Of a stretch of 40,459 nt of DNA, positions 6,926 to 15,142 are shown piece by piece. Below the pieces are notes generated by a model. The model saw only the letters and a program-made list of their open reading frames with translations, did no database searches and was not told the DNA's origin. Source of the stretch: Hyphomicrobiales bacterium (lineage in GTDB: Bacteria > Pseudomonadota > Alphaproteobacteria > Rhizobiales > Rhizobiaceae); assembly GCA_900467685.1 (NCBI GenBank), contig UBQX01000037.1, positions 1 through 40,459 of the forward strand, written 5' to 3'. Positions within the stretch are counted from its first letter, which is position 1; every line of letters begins with the position of its first letter. A program made the translations under genes and the position numbers.

Positions 6926-7627
6926 TCACGCCACGCTGAGCAACCCCTCCAGCCTTTCCGGATCGTCCAGGAGCGCCTGCGAGGTCCCCCGGTAGCTCAC
7001 CGCACCGCGATCCAGAACCACGGCCTCGTCGGTCAGCGGCAGGATCTTGCGTGCCTTCTGCTCGATGATGATTGCCGACATGCCCTCGTCTCTCACGATA
7101 CGACGCAGCGCTGACAGCAATTCATCGACAATGATCGGAGCTAGGCCTTCCAGAGGCTCGTCGAGCAGAAGCAGCTTCGGGTTCAGCATCAGCGCTCGGG
7201 CGACGGCGAGCATCTGCTGTTCACCGCCGGAGAGCTGGTTGCCCATGTTGCGCCGGCGTTCCTTCAGGCGTGGGAACATCTGGTAGGCGCGCTCCAGCGA
7301 CCAGGGGCCGGGGCGGGCGGTGGCGGTGAGGTTTTCCTCGACCGTCAGGGAGGCGAAGATGTTGCGCTCCTGCGGCACCCATCCGATGCCAAGCGGCGCA
7401 CGCTGTTCGGGCCGCAGGCGGCTGATGTCGCGACCATCGAAATGGATGGCGCCGGCATGGTGCGTCGTCACGCCGGCAATTGTGTCCACCAGCGTCGTCT
7501 TGCCCGCGCCGTTGCGTCCGAGCAGCGCCAGGGACCGACCGGCCTCAACGGCAAGATCGACATGGGAGAGCACCCGCGCCTCTCCATAGCCAGCGACCAG
7601 CTTCTCGATGCGGAGCAGGGCGGTCAT
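6926..7627 (-). CDS. livF: Branched-chain-type ABC transporter ATPase (LivF)
   Basis: The 233-residue ATPase has Walker A GRNGAGKTT, Q-loop region WVPQERNIF, signature LSGGEQQ, Walker B LLLLDEP and the LivF-typical EGLAP sequence after it; the switch position reads IIEQK, as usual for LivF. ATG 7627 overlaps the livG stop by one base (TGATG), with GGAGG 7 bp upstream; a GTG at 7630 is an alternative. It is the last gene of the unit binding protein-livH-livM-livG-livF. As one of two nucleotide-binding subunits it would power uptake of the solute captured by the binding protein at 10296-11465. The TGTATACA-controlled promoter suggests an aromatic acid rather than leucine. Confidence 0.93.
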   Translation of the reverse strand: MTALLRIEKLVAGYGEARVLSHVDLAVEAGRSLALLGRNGAGKTTLVDTIAGVTTHHAGAIHFDGRDISRLRPEQRAPLGIGWVPQERNIFASLTVEENLTATARPGPWSLERAYQMFPRLKERRRNMGNQLSGGEQQMLAVARALMLNPKLLLLDEPLEGLAPIIVDELLSALRRIVRDEGMSAIIIEQKARKILPLTDEAVVLDRGAVSYRGTSQALLDDPERLEGLLSVA

Positions 7628-8370
7628 CACGCATCCTCCCCGAGATAGATGGCCTTGACCTGCGGGTCGCGGGAGATTTCTTCAACAGAGCCTTCAGCAA
7701 AGAGGGCGCCGGCAGCGAGCACCGAGATGCGGTCGGCGAAGGAGAAGACGAGGTCCATGTCGTGCTCGATGAGCACCACGGTGACGTCTTCGGGCAGCGC
7801 GCGGACAATGCCCAGAACCTCCTCGCGTTCCTCCTCGGGAACGCCCGCCGCCGGTTCGTCCAGCAGGAGCACTTTCGGTCGCGCGGCGATGGCGAGGGCA
7901 ATTTCCAGCAGTCTTTGCTTGCCATATGGCAGCAATCTTGTCTCTTCCGACATTACGTCAGCCAGACGGAAGCGTTCCAGTGTCGTAACGGCCTCTTCCG
8001 CCACCTCGCGGTCGGCAGCGAGCGGTTGCCAGAACCGGCGGCCGTGGCCCTTGCGTTCGCCGATGGCCAGCATCATGGAATCGAGCGGCGTGAAATCGGC
8101 GAAGAGCTGGTTGATCTGGAAGGTGCGTGACAGACCGCGCGCTACACGCGCGTGAGCGGGCAGCGCCGTGATGTCCTCGCCGTCGAGGAAGATCTGTCCG
8201 CTGGTCGGCGCGAAGACCCCGGTGAAGAGGTTGATCAGCGTCGTCTTGCCCGCCCCGTTCGGTCCGATCAGGGCGTGGCGCGCACCCTGTCTAATAGAAA
8301 GGGAAACGTCATGCGTAGCGGTGAAGCCGCCGAAACGCTTGACCAGGTTTCGAGTTTCGAGCGCCATCAT
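7627..8370 (-). CDS. livG: Branched-chain-type ABC transporter ATPase (LivG)
   Basis: The 247-residue protein is the second ATPase of the transporter. Walker A is GPNGAGKTT, Walker B LLLDEPAAG and the switch histidine lies in LIEHDMDLVF. FGGFTATHDVSL and GLSRTFQ are LivG hallmarks. The ABC signature is unusual: where LSGGQ or LSYGQ is expected the sequence reads LPYGKQRLLEIA, a variant found in LivG proteins (L-x-Y-G). The start ATG at 8370 (ATGATG) overlaps the livM stop by four bases (ATGA), indicating translational coupling. Confidence 0.92.
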   Translation of the reverse strand: MMALETRNLVKRFGGFTATHDVSLSIRQGARHALIGPNGAGKTTLINLFTGVFAPTSGQIFLDGEDITALPAHARVARGLSRTFQINQLFADFTPLDSMMLAIGERKGHGRRFWQPLAADREVAEEAVTTLERFRLADVMSEETRLLPYGKQRLLEIALAIAARPKVLLLDEPAAGVPEEEREEVLGIVRALPEDVTVVLIEHDMDLVFSFADRISVLAAGALFAEGSVEEISRDPQVKAIYLGEDA

Positions 8371-9368
8371 CGCGCGGCCTCCCCCGTCCTGCTCTTGAGC
8401 CGGGCCGCCAGCAAGGCAGGCCAGCCCGTCAGCCTTTCGCGGCCGATCATGACGATCGCGACCAGGATGAGGCCGATCCAGAACATCCAGTATTGCGGAG
8501 TGGCCACTGAGAGCCAGTCGCGGAGCATGGTGAAGATGATCGCACCGAAAATGCCGCCATAGAGATAGCCGGCGCCACCGATGACGAGAACGAGGAGCAC
8601 GTCGGCCGAGCGATGGAACGCGAGAACGTCCGGCGACACAAAATTGGTCGTCTGCGCGAGCAGCGCCCCTGCCATGCCGGCATAGGCGGCGGAGACGGCA
8701 TAGACGGTGACAATGCGACGTTTCGGCGAGATGCCAAGCATTGCGGCGCGGCGCGGGTTGCGCTTGATCGCCATCAGCGACAGGCCGAAGGGCGAGTTGG
8801 TGATGTGGCGCGCGACGAATGTCAGGACAATCAACACGACAAGGCAATAGATGTAGCCGTTGCGGCCCCAGAGATCGAATTCGAAGAGGCCCAGAATAGG
8901 CGTCATCGAAATCCCCGAAAGGCCGTCTGCCCCGCCGGTAAGCCAGGCGGCCTGATTGCCGAGTTCGGCAAGCAGCATGGCGACGCCGAATGTGGTCATG
9001 AGGCGGGTAAGGTCCGAGCCACGCAGTACAAGGAAACTCGTGGCGAGCCCGAAGAGGCCGCTGACCAGGCCGGCGAATACAAGCCCCGTGACGGGCTCGG
9101 CCACATAGTCGCGTGCGAGGATGCCGGCTGCATAGGCCCCAAGCCCGAAAAATGCGGTGTGGCCGAGTGACACGATGCCGGCATAGCCGAGGATCAGATC
9201 GAGCGACACCGCGAACAGTGCGAGGATGACGATCTCTGTCAGGATCAGCAATTGCGAGGGAAGCAGGAAGATCGCAGCGATGGCGGCGAGCCAGAGAGCG
9301 ATTTCCCATACGCGCCAGCGGTGTTTGGCAGTCAGCAGCCTGAGAGCATGAGCCTGATGATCGGTCAT
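8367..9368 (-). CDS. livM: Branched-chain-type ABC transporter permease (LivM)
   Basis: The 333-residue inner-membrane permease has the LivM core sequence DLILGYAGIVSLGHTAFFGLGAY (quoted here in two parts: DLILGYAGIVS, LGHTAFFGLGAY) and about nine hydrophobic segments. The cytoplasmic coupling region contains AIKRNPRRAAMLGI, the expected ATPase-contact motif. The start ATG 9368 has GGGAGGG 6 bp upstream and overlaps the livH stop by four bases. LivM pairs with LivH to form the channel. Confidence 0.93.
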   Translation of the reverse strand: MTDHQAHALRLLTAKHRWRVWEIALWLAAIAAIFLLPSQLLILTEIVILALFAVSLDLILGYAGIVSLGHTAFFGLGAYAAGILARDYVAEPVTGLVFAGLVSGLFGLATSFLVLRGSDLTRLMTTFGVAMLLAELGNQAAWLTGGADGLSGISMTPILGLFEFDLWGRNGYIYCLVVLIVLTFVARHITNSPFGLSLMAIKRNPRRAAMLGISPKRRIVTVYAVSAAYAGMAGALLAQTTNFVSPDVLAFHRSADVLLVLVIGGAGYLYGGIFGAIIFTMLRDWLSVATPQYWMFWIGLILVAIVMIGRERLTGWPALLAARLKSRTGEAAR

Positions 9369-10225
9369 CGCCCACCCTCCCGCGTGAAGAGGCCGTTGGG
9401 GCGCAGGATCAGAACCAGGATCATTACCGCATAGATGATGAAGGCGCCGGCCTGTGGCAGGTAATATTTACCCGCGACATCGGCAATGCCGAGAAGGAGT
9501 GCGGCGATGAAGGGGCCGGTGATCGAGGACGTGCCGCCGACGGTGACGACGATCATGAAATAGATCAGGAACTTCAGCGGAAAGTTCGGGTCGAGGCCCA
9601 GCATGTCCGCACCCAGCGCGCCACCCAGCCCGGCAAGCCCGGAGCCGAGCGCAAAGGTCAGCACGAAAATGGTCGAGACATTGATGCCGAGCCCGCGCGC
9701 CACGCGGCCGTCATCGACAGCGGCGCGAAGCTGGCTGCCGAAGCGCGTGCGGGTCAGCGCGAGCTGAAGTGCCACGGCGAGTATGGCGCAGATAACGATG
9801 ATGAAAAGCCGGCTTCGGCCGATGCCGATCCCGAAGACATCCAGCCTGCCGCGCAGTTCGGGGGGCAGATTGATAAGCTGCTGCTGGCCACCCATGAAAT
9901 AGTCTGCCGCAGCAATCGCCATGAAGACGAGACCGATGGAGAAGAGAACCTGATCCAGATGGGAGGCGCGGTAAAGCCGGCGATAGAGCGTGACTTCAAG
10001 AGCCGCGCCGATCACGGCCGTGGCGATAAAGGCCGCCGGAAGGCACAGGTAAAACGGGATGCCATAACGGTTCATCAGCACCACGGTGACGTAGCCGCCC
10101 GCCATGGCGAAGGCACCATGGGCGAGATTGACGAAGTTCATCAGCCCGAGCGTGATCGACAGGCCGCAGGCCAGAATAAAAAGCAGCATTCCATAGGCAA
10201 TGCCGTCGAACAGGATCGTCAGCAT
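9365..10225 (-). CDS. livH: Branched-chain-type ABC transporter permease (LivH)
   Basis: The 286-residue permease has the LivH signature near its N-terminus (GLSITLGLMNFVNLAHGAF) and again VGGTSSITGPFIAA before the last membrane spans, plus the coupling motif RAAVDDGRVARGLGIN. It ends LRPNGLF, the usual end of LivH/LivM permeases. A GGGAGAG ribosome site lies five bases before ATG 10225. It follows the binding-protein gene by 70 bp, a gap that contains a strong hairpin (10244-10265). Confidence 0.93.
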   Translation of the reverse strand: MLTILFDGIAYGMLLFILACGLSITLGLMNFVNLAHGAFAMAGGYVTVVLMNRYGIPFYLCLPAAFIATAVIGAALEVTLYRRLYRASHLDQVLFSIGLVFMAIAAADYFMGGQQQLINLPPELRGRLDVFGIGIGRSRLFIIVICAILAVALQLALTRTRFGSQLRAAVDDGRVARGLGINVSTIFVLTFALGSGLAGLGGALGADMLGLDPNFPLKFLIYFMIVVTVGGTSSITGPFIAALLLGIADVAGKYYLPQAGAFIIYAVMILVLILRPNGLFTREGGR

Positions 10226-10243
10226 GGTCTCTCCCGGTTACAC

Positions 10244-10265
10244 GGCGGGGCGCGAGTGCCCCGCC
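10244..10265 (-). terminator. Hairpin between binding-protein gene and livH
   Basis: A perfect 8-bp GC stem (GGCGGGGC at 10244-10251, GCCCCGCC at 10258-10265) with a 6-nt loop sits just after the binding-protein stop. There is no T-tract, so it likely protects the upstream mRNA from 3' decay or attenuates transcription. Either would leave more binding protein than permease, a common arrangement in ABC operons. Confidence 0.5.
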
Positions 10266-10295
10266 GCCGGCTTCGGAAAGATCGGCGATCTCAAA

Positions 10296-11465
10296 TCACT
10301 TGGCGACGAAGGGATCGTGGATCTTCTTGAAGGTCGAGAACTCGACATTGTAGAGTTCGCCGTCCTTCTTCTCGACCTTGCGGATGTAGATATCCTGCAC
10401 GATGTCGCGCGTGGCGGGGTCGATGGAGATGGGGCCGCGCGGGCTTGTCCATTCCATGCCCTTCATGGCGGTGATCAGCTTCGTGCCGTCCGTGTCGCCA
10501 TTCGTCTTCGCAAGCGCTGCGTAGGCAAGATGCATCGCGTCAAAGCCGCCGACGGCCATGAAGTTGGGGCGCATCTTGGCGGCGTCCTTCACCTGCTTCA
10601 CGAAAGCCTTGTTCTCCGGGCTGTCATGGTCTGCCGAATAGAAATGTCCGGTGATGACGCCAAGCGCAGGATCGCCAATGGCGCCCAGCAGGTCGTCATC
10701 GGTCACGTCGCCCGTTGCGATCAGCTTGATGCCGGCATCTGCCAGACCCCGATCAACGAACTGCTTCATGAACAGCGAGCCAACGCCGGCCGGCACGAAG
10801 ACGAAGACTGCATCCGGCTTGGCATCGCGCACGCGCTGAAGGAAGGGCGCGAAATCGGGGTTTTGCAGAGGCACGCGCACAGCCTCGACGATCTCGCCAC
10901 CATCCTTCTTGAACTGGTCGGTGAAGCCCTTCTCGATGTCATGTCCCGGCCCATAATCGGTGACCAGCGTCACGACGCGCTTCAGGCCGTTCTGCGCTGC
11001 CCACGTGGCGACGGGCACGGCAGATTGCGGCCCGGCCATGGAGGTGCGTACATAATAGTCGGATTTCGACATGATGGCCGAGGTCGTGGCTGACGTGATG
11101 ATTGCGGGTACCTTCGCCTGGCTGATGACAGGGGCGACCGCCATGGCCAGCGGGGTAAGCCCGAAGCCCATGAGCATCGAGACCTTGTCGTTGACGATCA
11201 GTTCCTGCGCGATACGGCGCGTCTGGTCTGCCGTACCCGCGTCGTCACGCAGGACGATCTCGACCTTCTTTCCGCCCGCGGTGTCGCCGTTCAGTGCCAT
11301 GTATGCACGAACGCCGGCTTCAACCTGCCGGCCGGTCGAGGCAAAAGGTCCGGTCATGGGCAGGATGAGGCCGATTTTGACCGTATCGGCGGCCATTGAC
11401 GGCACTGCCGTGGACAGCATGGCAATGGCTGCGGCGCTAGCAATAAGATGACGTCTGGTGATCAT
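10296..11465 (-). CDS. Periplasmic ABC substrate-binding protein (Leu/Ile/Val-type family, probable aromatic-acid ligand)
   Basis: The 389-residue protein is a type I periplasmic binding protein (peripla_BP_6). It opens with a signal MITRRHLIASAAAIAML...SMA-ADT, whose RR-x-L-I pattern could use Tat, and the mature part begins VKIGLILPMTGPFASTGRQ. ATG 11465 is preferred over ATG 11471 because GGGAGG lies 8 bp before it but only 2 bp before the other. It heads the livHMGF operon. HAAT-family binding proteins include many that take aromatic acids such as benzoate, vanillate or ferulate. Because its promoter carries the same ATGTATACAT site as ligM, I infer a methoxylated aromatic acid ligand. 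Leucine-type amino acids cannot be excluded. Confidence 0.88.
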   Translation of the reverse strand: MITRRHLIASAAAIAMLSTAVPSMAADTVKIGLILPMTGPFASTGRQVEAGVRAYMALNGDTAGGKKVEIVLRDDAGTADQTRRIAQELIVNDKVSMLMGFGLTPLAMAVAPVISQAKVPAIITSATTSAIMSKSDYYVRTSMAGPQSAVPVATWAAQNGLKRVVTLVTDYGPGHDIEKGFTDQFKKDGGEIVEAVRVPLQNPDFAPFLQRVRDAKPDAVFVFVPAGVGSLFMKQFVDRGLADAGIKLIATGDVTDDDLLGAIGDPALGVITGHFYSADHDSPENKAFVKQVKDAAKMRPNFMAVGGFDAMHLAYAALAKTNGDTDGTKLITAMKGMEWTSPRGPISIDPATRDIVQDIYIRKVEKKDGELYNVEFSTFKKIHDPFVAK

Positions 11466-11578
11466 GTGCATTTCCTCCCGTTTGTCGTTGCGACAAGCAG
11501 ATCGCCGACGGCAGGGCCGTGACGGAAAGGCGCTCCTCCAAGCACTTTCCTCCAGCGATCACTCCATGATGGCTGGCA

Positions 11579-11607
11579 ATGTATACATACATATCAGGGG
11601 TGCACAA
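11579..11607 (-). promoter_or_regulatory. ATGTATACAT operator/promoter of the liv-type operon
   Basis: A perfect ATGTATACAT lies at 11579-11588, 114 bp upstream of the binding-protein start. On the minus strand the TATACA inside it is a plausible -10, with TTGTGC (plus-strand GCACAA, 11602-11607) as -35 at a 16-bp spacer. It is the same palindrome as at metF and ligM, linking this transporter to the GntR regulator at 4310-5041. Confidence 0.68.
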
Positions 11608-11739
11608 GATACGATCTTGGATCTGCGGACTTTCGTAGCCGTCGGCGGGCGCTGGGGCGGTTGCTGACATCAGAAGAGCGCGGACGGGTGGGAACTGCGT
11701 AGCCGGATCCTGGTCTTGTGCCTTATGGGTGGGCCCGGT

Positions 11740-12426
11740 TCATGCCTCGGCAGCTTCAGGGCTGTCGGAGGTCGCGGGGGCGACCAGCTTTTCCAGCATG
11801 CCGCCGAACAGCCAGCCAACCTGCCGGAACAGCATGTCCTGAGAGACACGGTCCTCCTCGAGTGCCAGTTCGTCGATGATATAGGCAAATTCAACAATAA
11901 TGCGGACGCGCATCCACAATGTGTCCGGCGGCACGTCAGGCGCCAGTTGCTTCACGGCTTCAAAGATCTGGTCGGAATAGATCCGCTGCCATTTGAGCCT
12001 CAGATGCGCCAGATTCGGCAGCGCGCGCAGAGCCCGGATCGTCCACATGCCGCTCGGTTCCTGCGCTGCAATCTGCGCGGCCGCCTCGAACAGCTTTTCC
12101 ATCGCATGGTGTGACGGAAGCCTGCTGCCGTTTTCGGAAAATTCCTTGAACCAGGCTAGAAAGTTGTCATGCTGCTTGCGCATCAGCCGGTCGGCGAGTT
12201 CTTCCAGAACTTCGTATTTGTTGTTGAAATAGTGGTAGAAGGCCGGTGGTGTAAGGCCCGCGCGTGCGCAGATTTCGTTGGATGTCAGCTTCTCGAAGCC
12301 GGTATCTGCCAAAACATCCGCCGCGGCCTGTAACAGCTTCTCGAAATTGGCCGTTGCGCGTGCATGCGTCGGACGTCGTGTCCGCGCGCTGCGCTTTGGC
12401 TTCTTCGTATTTGCATCTTTGGTCAT
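11740..12426 (-). CDS. TetR-family transcriptional regulator
   Basis: The 228-residue protein starts with a highly basic, disordered lead (MTKDANTKKPKRSARTRR). A TetR HTH follows (FEKLLQAAADVLADTGFEKLTSNEICARAG split here for length: helix 1 LLQAAADVLADTGFE, HTH LTSNEICARAGLTPPAFYHYF, then NKYEVLEEL). The rest is a helical ligand domain I cannot assign. I chose ATG 12426; the frame stays open to 12630, but that extension (68 residues, starting right after the TonB-receptor stop) looks unlike coding sequence for this family. It sits between the haem receptor and the liv operon on the same strand. Its target could be either neighbour or itself. The 212-bp gap to the receptor stop shows no other gene. 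Confidence 0.75.
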   Translation of the reverse strand: MTKDANTKKPKRSARTRRPTHARATANFEKLLQAAADVLADTGFEKLTSNEICARAGLTPPAFYHYFNNKYEVLEELADRLMRKQHDNFLAWFKEFSENGSRLPSHHAMEKLFEAAAQIAAQEPSGMWTIRALRALPNLAHLRLKWQRIYSDQIFEAVKQLAPDVPPDTLWMRVRIIVEFAYIIDELALEEDRVSQDMLFRQVGWLFGGMLEKLVAPATSDSPEAAEA

Positions 12427-12638
12427 GAACGGATCTCGAGATCGAGGCAAGGCATCCCGAACGTGGGCGCTCGCATCAGGCCCGGTCCGGGCGTCGAGGT
12501 TCAGGTGATCCGCGAAGGCATATAGCGTCAGGTCTGGGAGGTCAAAGGGGATGCTGTCTGCCCATCCGACCTCGGCGCTGAAGGCGGCGGATACCAGGGG
12601 TGAGTTCCCCCTGATATCCATGTCAATCACGTCGGCTC

Positions 12639-14765
12639 TTACCAGCCGCTGAGCTTGGCCAGCGAGACCTTGAAGGTTCGCCCCTTGCCGGCGTCGCCGG
12701 ACAGGTTGTTCTGGTAGGGCTGGTTGAACAGGTTGTCGATACCTGCGCGCAGTTCCAGTCCCTTCAGCGTGCCTTCGTCCGGCTTCCAGGCGACGAACAC
12801 CCCGTGCAACTGGTAAGCCTGGAACGGCCCGGTCGTCGCACCTGTGATGATCGGGGCGGCGAAGAAGGCGTTCCAGCCGAACTCGAGGTTCTTTTCCGGC
12901 ATCCGGCCGCCGAGCGTGGCGCTTACGCTATTGGCGGGAATGGTCGTGAGCGCCTTGTGGTTGACCAGGTCGGTGCCGAGCATCATGCTCCATGCGGCGT
13001 TGGCGAAGACGTAATCGGAATCATATGCCGCCTCGACTTCGATCCCGCGGATGAGCGCCTTGCCGATATTCACATAATAGGGAACGGCGGACCTGCTGGT
13101 TGTCAGCGGGTTGGTGCTGATCATGTTGGTGAGATTGTTGTGGAAAGCGGTGAACTTCAGCCGCGCGCTATCGCCGCTCTGCACCAGATCGTCGCCCGAG
13201 AGCGCGAAGCCGAGTTCGTAATTGTTCGACTTTTCCTTCTGCAGCGTCAGGCTCGGAGCGCGACCGCCCGGATAGGAGCCAGCACCTGTGCCCGCTGACC
13301 AGGAATAGAGCTCATCCAGCGTCGGCATGCGCTCGGTATGCGCGGCAGAACCGAAGACGGAAACGGCCTCATTGATCTGATAGTGCGCCGCGAGCTTTGG
13401 CGAGAGGGCGATGTCGTTGACATCGCGCGCGCCGGCGATGCGCTTGTCGGGCGACTGCCAGACGAAATCGGAGCGGATGCCGGGGATGATCGTCAGCTTG
13501 TCGGCCCAGACGAATTCGTCCTGAACGTAAAGCCCCATGCGGGCATCGGTCCCTTGCGGGTGGAAGGAGATGGCGCTGCCATTCGTCGTCGTTTCACCCA
13601 CGCGGCTCTGGTGCGAGAGCTGGATGCCGGTTGTCAGATGATTCTCGAAGCCTTCGCCGGAGGTCTCGATCGTGTTTTCGAGACGTGTGCTGAAGGTCTG
13701 GTAGGCATATTTGGAGGGAAGGAAGAGCGCATTGTTTGCGAGGGCCGCCATGCTTGCAGGCAGCTTGGCGTCCTTCTGCTCGACCGACGTGTCCGAATAG
13801 GCGACGGAGAATTTCAGGTCGAGCCATGGATTGTCGCTAGCCGGATTTTCATAGGAGAAGTTGAAGGTCTTGTCCGACGTGTCGCGGTCGATCGTGCCGA
13901 AGGTCAGCGAGCCGGTCTGCGAATAGTCGGTGTCGTTCAGGTTGCTCTGCCATTGCTGGTAGGAGAGGCGGATCACCTCTTCGTTGTTGTCAGCGAAATG
14001 ATGCGTGACCTTGGCAAGACCGGACCAGGAATTGAAATCGGACCCCGAAATGCTCTGGCCCTTCGCCGTCTGGATCTTGCCTGATTGGCGATAGTTGCCC
14101 GAGAACAGGAACTCGGTGTTCTCGCCCATGCGCTGCGCCCAGGTCAGCGAGCCGAGGAGGCCGTTGCCGTTGGAATCGTAGCTCGTCTTGGTGCGGATGG
14201 CGGTCGTCTGGCCCGGCTCCAGGAAGTCGGATGCATCCTTCGTGGTGAAGTTGACGGTGCCACCCAGCGCGCCGGAGCCATAAAGCGTCGAGGAAGCGGG
14301 GCCGCGCAGGACTTCCACCTGTTTGTACAGCTCCGGCTCTGTGAAGAGCGAGCCCATGCGGTACTGTTCGTAGAATTTGTTGACGCCGTCGATATTGATG
14401 AGGATTTTCGACTCGTCTGCGGCTTCCAGTGCGCCAATGCCGCGTATGTTGAAGGCCTGACCGGCAACCCGATCCGAACCGACGATCGTGACACCCGGTA
14501 CGCTCTTGAAGAAGTCGCCGATCGTGCCGGCCTGTTCCCGGTCGAGATCGTCCTGATCAAGAACTGTGACCGCCTGCGGCGTGTCGATCGCAACCTTTTC
14601 CTTGCCTGCGCCGACCACCAGCCGCTCAAGCAGCGTCACCCGGCCCTTCTTCTTGTCGGCTGCGGTGCCTGAGTCGGTCGCCGCGTCCTGGGCGGCGGCG
14701 CCCTGTGCGACGAGAATTGCTGCGCAAGCCAAAAGCCATGTCCTGCGGGCGTGAAGCGTCCCCAT
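12639..14765 (-). CDS. hmuR: TonB-dependent haem/haemoglobin outer-membrane receptor
   Basis: The 708-residue outer-membrane protein imports haem using TonB energy. After a signal peptide (MGTLHARRTWLLACAAILVAQGAAAQ, cleaved after AAA) comes a TonB box (TLLERLVV). The plug follows (roughly 60-190: VTVLDQDDLD, GDFFKSVPGV, NIRGIG, VEVLRGPASSTLYGSGALGGTVNF), then a long beta-barrel ending ...TFKVSLAKLSGW with a terminal aromatic residue. The haem-receptor FRAP-type loop appears as HTERMPTLDELYS, with RMP in place of RAP. ATG 14765 has AGGAG 6-7 bp upstream; the in-frame ATG at 14828 does not. It is divergent from hemP-hmuSTUV, with RirA-type boxes between, as in rhizobial shmR/hmuR loci. Confidence 0.9.
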   Translation of the reverse strand: MGTLHARRTWLLACAAILVAQGAAAQDAATDSGTAADKKKGRVTLLERLVVGAGKEKVAIDTPQAVTVLDQDDLDREQAGTIGDFFKSVPGVTIVGSDRVAGQAFNIRGIGALEAADESKILINIDGVNKFYEQYRMGSLFTEPELYKQVEVLRGPASSTLYGSGALGGTVNFTTKDASDFLEPGQTTAIRTKTSYDSNGNGLLGSLTWAQRMGENTEFLFSGNYRQSGKIQTAKGQSISGSDFNSWSGLAKVTHHFADNNEEVIRLSYQQWQSNLNDTDYSQTGSLTFGTIDRDTSDKTFNFSYENPASDNPWLDLKFSVAYSDTSVEQKDAKLPASMAALANNALFLPSKYAYQTFSTRLENTIETSGEGFENHLTTGIQLSHQSRVGETTTNGSAISFHPQGTDARMGLYVQDEFVWADKLTIIPGIRSDFVWQSPDKRIAGARDVNDIALSPKLAAHYQINEAVSVFGSAAHTERMPTLDELYSWSAGTGAGSYPGGRAPSLTLQKEKSNNYELGFALSGDDLVQSGDSARLKFTAFHNNLTNMISTNPLTTSRSAVPYYVNIGKALIRGIEVEAAYDSDYVFANAAWSMMLGTDLVNHKALTTIPANSVSATLGGRMPEKNLEFGWNAFFAAPIITGATTGPFQAYQLHGVFVAWKPDEGTLKGLELRAGIDNLFNQPYQNNLSGDAGKGRTFKVSLAKLSGW

Positions 14766-14831
14766 GAAAACTCTCCTACAAGTGTGGGCGCTGGCTTGCG
14801 AAGGAGGCTGGCTGGCGGGATAAAACAAACA

Positions 14832-14846
14832 TGATTTTTCAACTCA
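14832..14846 (-). promoter_or_regulatory. Iron-responsive (RirA/IRO-type) box, receptor side
   Basis: TGA (14832-14834), nine bases, TCA (14844-14846) matches the TGA-N9-TCA IRO consensus described for RirA in Rhizobiales. The arms extend to CATGA/TCATG (14830-14848). It is ~67 bp upstream of the haem receptor start, so probably represses the receptor when iron is replete. Confidence 0.62.
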
Positions 14847-14869
14847 TGTATTGCGCCGTGTAATTAATA

Positions 14870-14884
14870 TGACTATACGAGTCA
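14870..14884 (+). promoter_or_regulatory. Iron-responsive (RirA/IRO-type) box, hemP side
   Basis: A second TGA-N9-TCA (14870-14884), with arms TGACT/AGTCA, lies 47 bp upstream of the hemP start. Two boxes in one 165-bp divergent intergenic region, one close to each gene, fit iron control of both transcripts. Confidence 0.62.
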
Positions 14885-14930
14885 AGTATTCAAGAAAGGA
14901 TGCCCAGCCAGCTCGAAGCCAGCCAGGCGC

Positions 14931-15131
14931 ATGGAAAAGCAAGCCCAGGCAATGCACAGAGCTGACAAAATTCTCCCCGCACGCGACGACCGCAGCGTGG
15001 CCCCGCAGCGAACGACGGCCTATTCGACGGCCGAACTGTTCGGCGGAGCGCGCGAGATCGAGATCGAGCATAACGGCGAGATCTACAGGCTCCGCATCAC
15101 GCGTCAGGGCAAGCTTATCCTCAACAAATGA
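14931..15131 (+). CDS. hemP: Haem uptake protein HemP/HmuP
   Basis: The 66-residue protein ends in the HemP core: [34 protein letters not shown]. In Sinorhizobium and Bradyrhizobium the homologue HmuP is a co-activator needed for expression of the haem receptor, acting with Irr. The same role is likely here because the receptor is divergent. The start is uncertain: ATG 14931 and ATG 14952 are both in frame and neither has a strong ribosome site. The stop overlaps an in-frame ATG of hmuS (ATGA at 15128). Confidence 0.9.
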   Translation: MEKQAQAMHRADKILPARDDRSVAPQRTTAYSTAELFGGAREIEIEHNGEIYRLRITRQGKLILNK

Positions 15132-15142
15132 GAGAGGCTTTG

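Noticed and set aside
8371-9375. Upstream extension of the livG frame through livM
   Set aside because: The extension is an out-of-frame reading of the clear LivM permease; livG starts at 8370 by ATGA overlap.
12427-12630. 68-residue N-terminal extension of the TetR protein
   Set aside because: Family proteins begin just before the basic lead at 12426; the extension lacks homology and ribosome-site support. Retained only as an alternative start.
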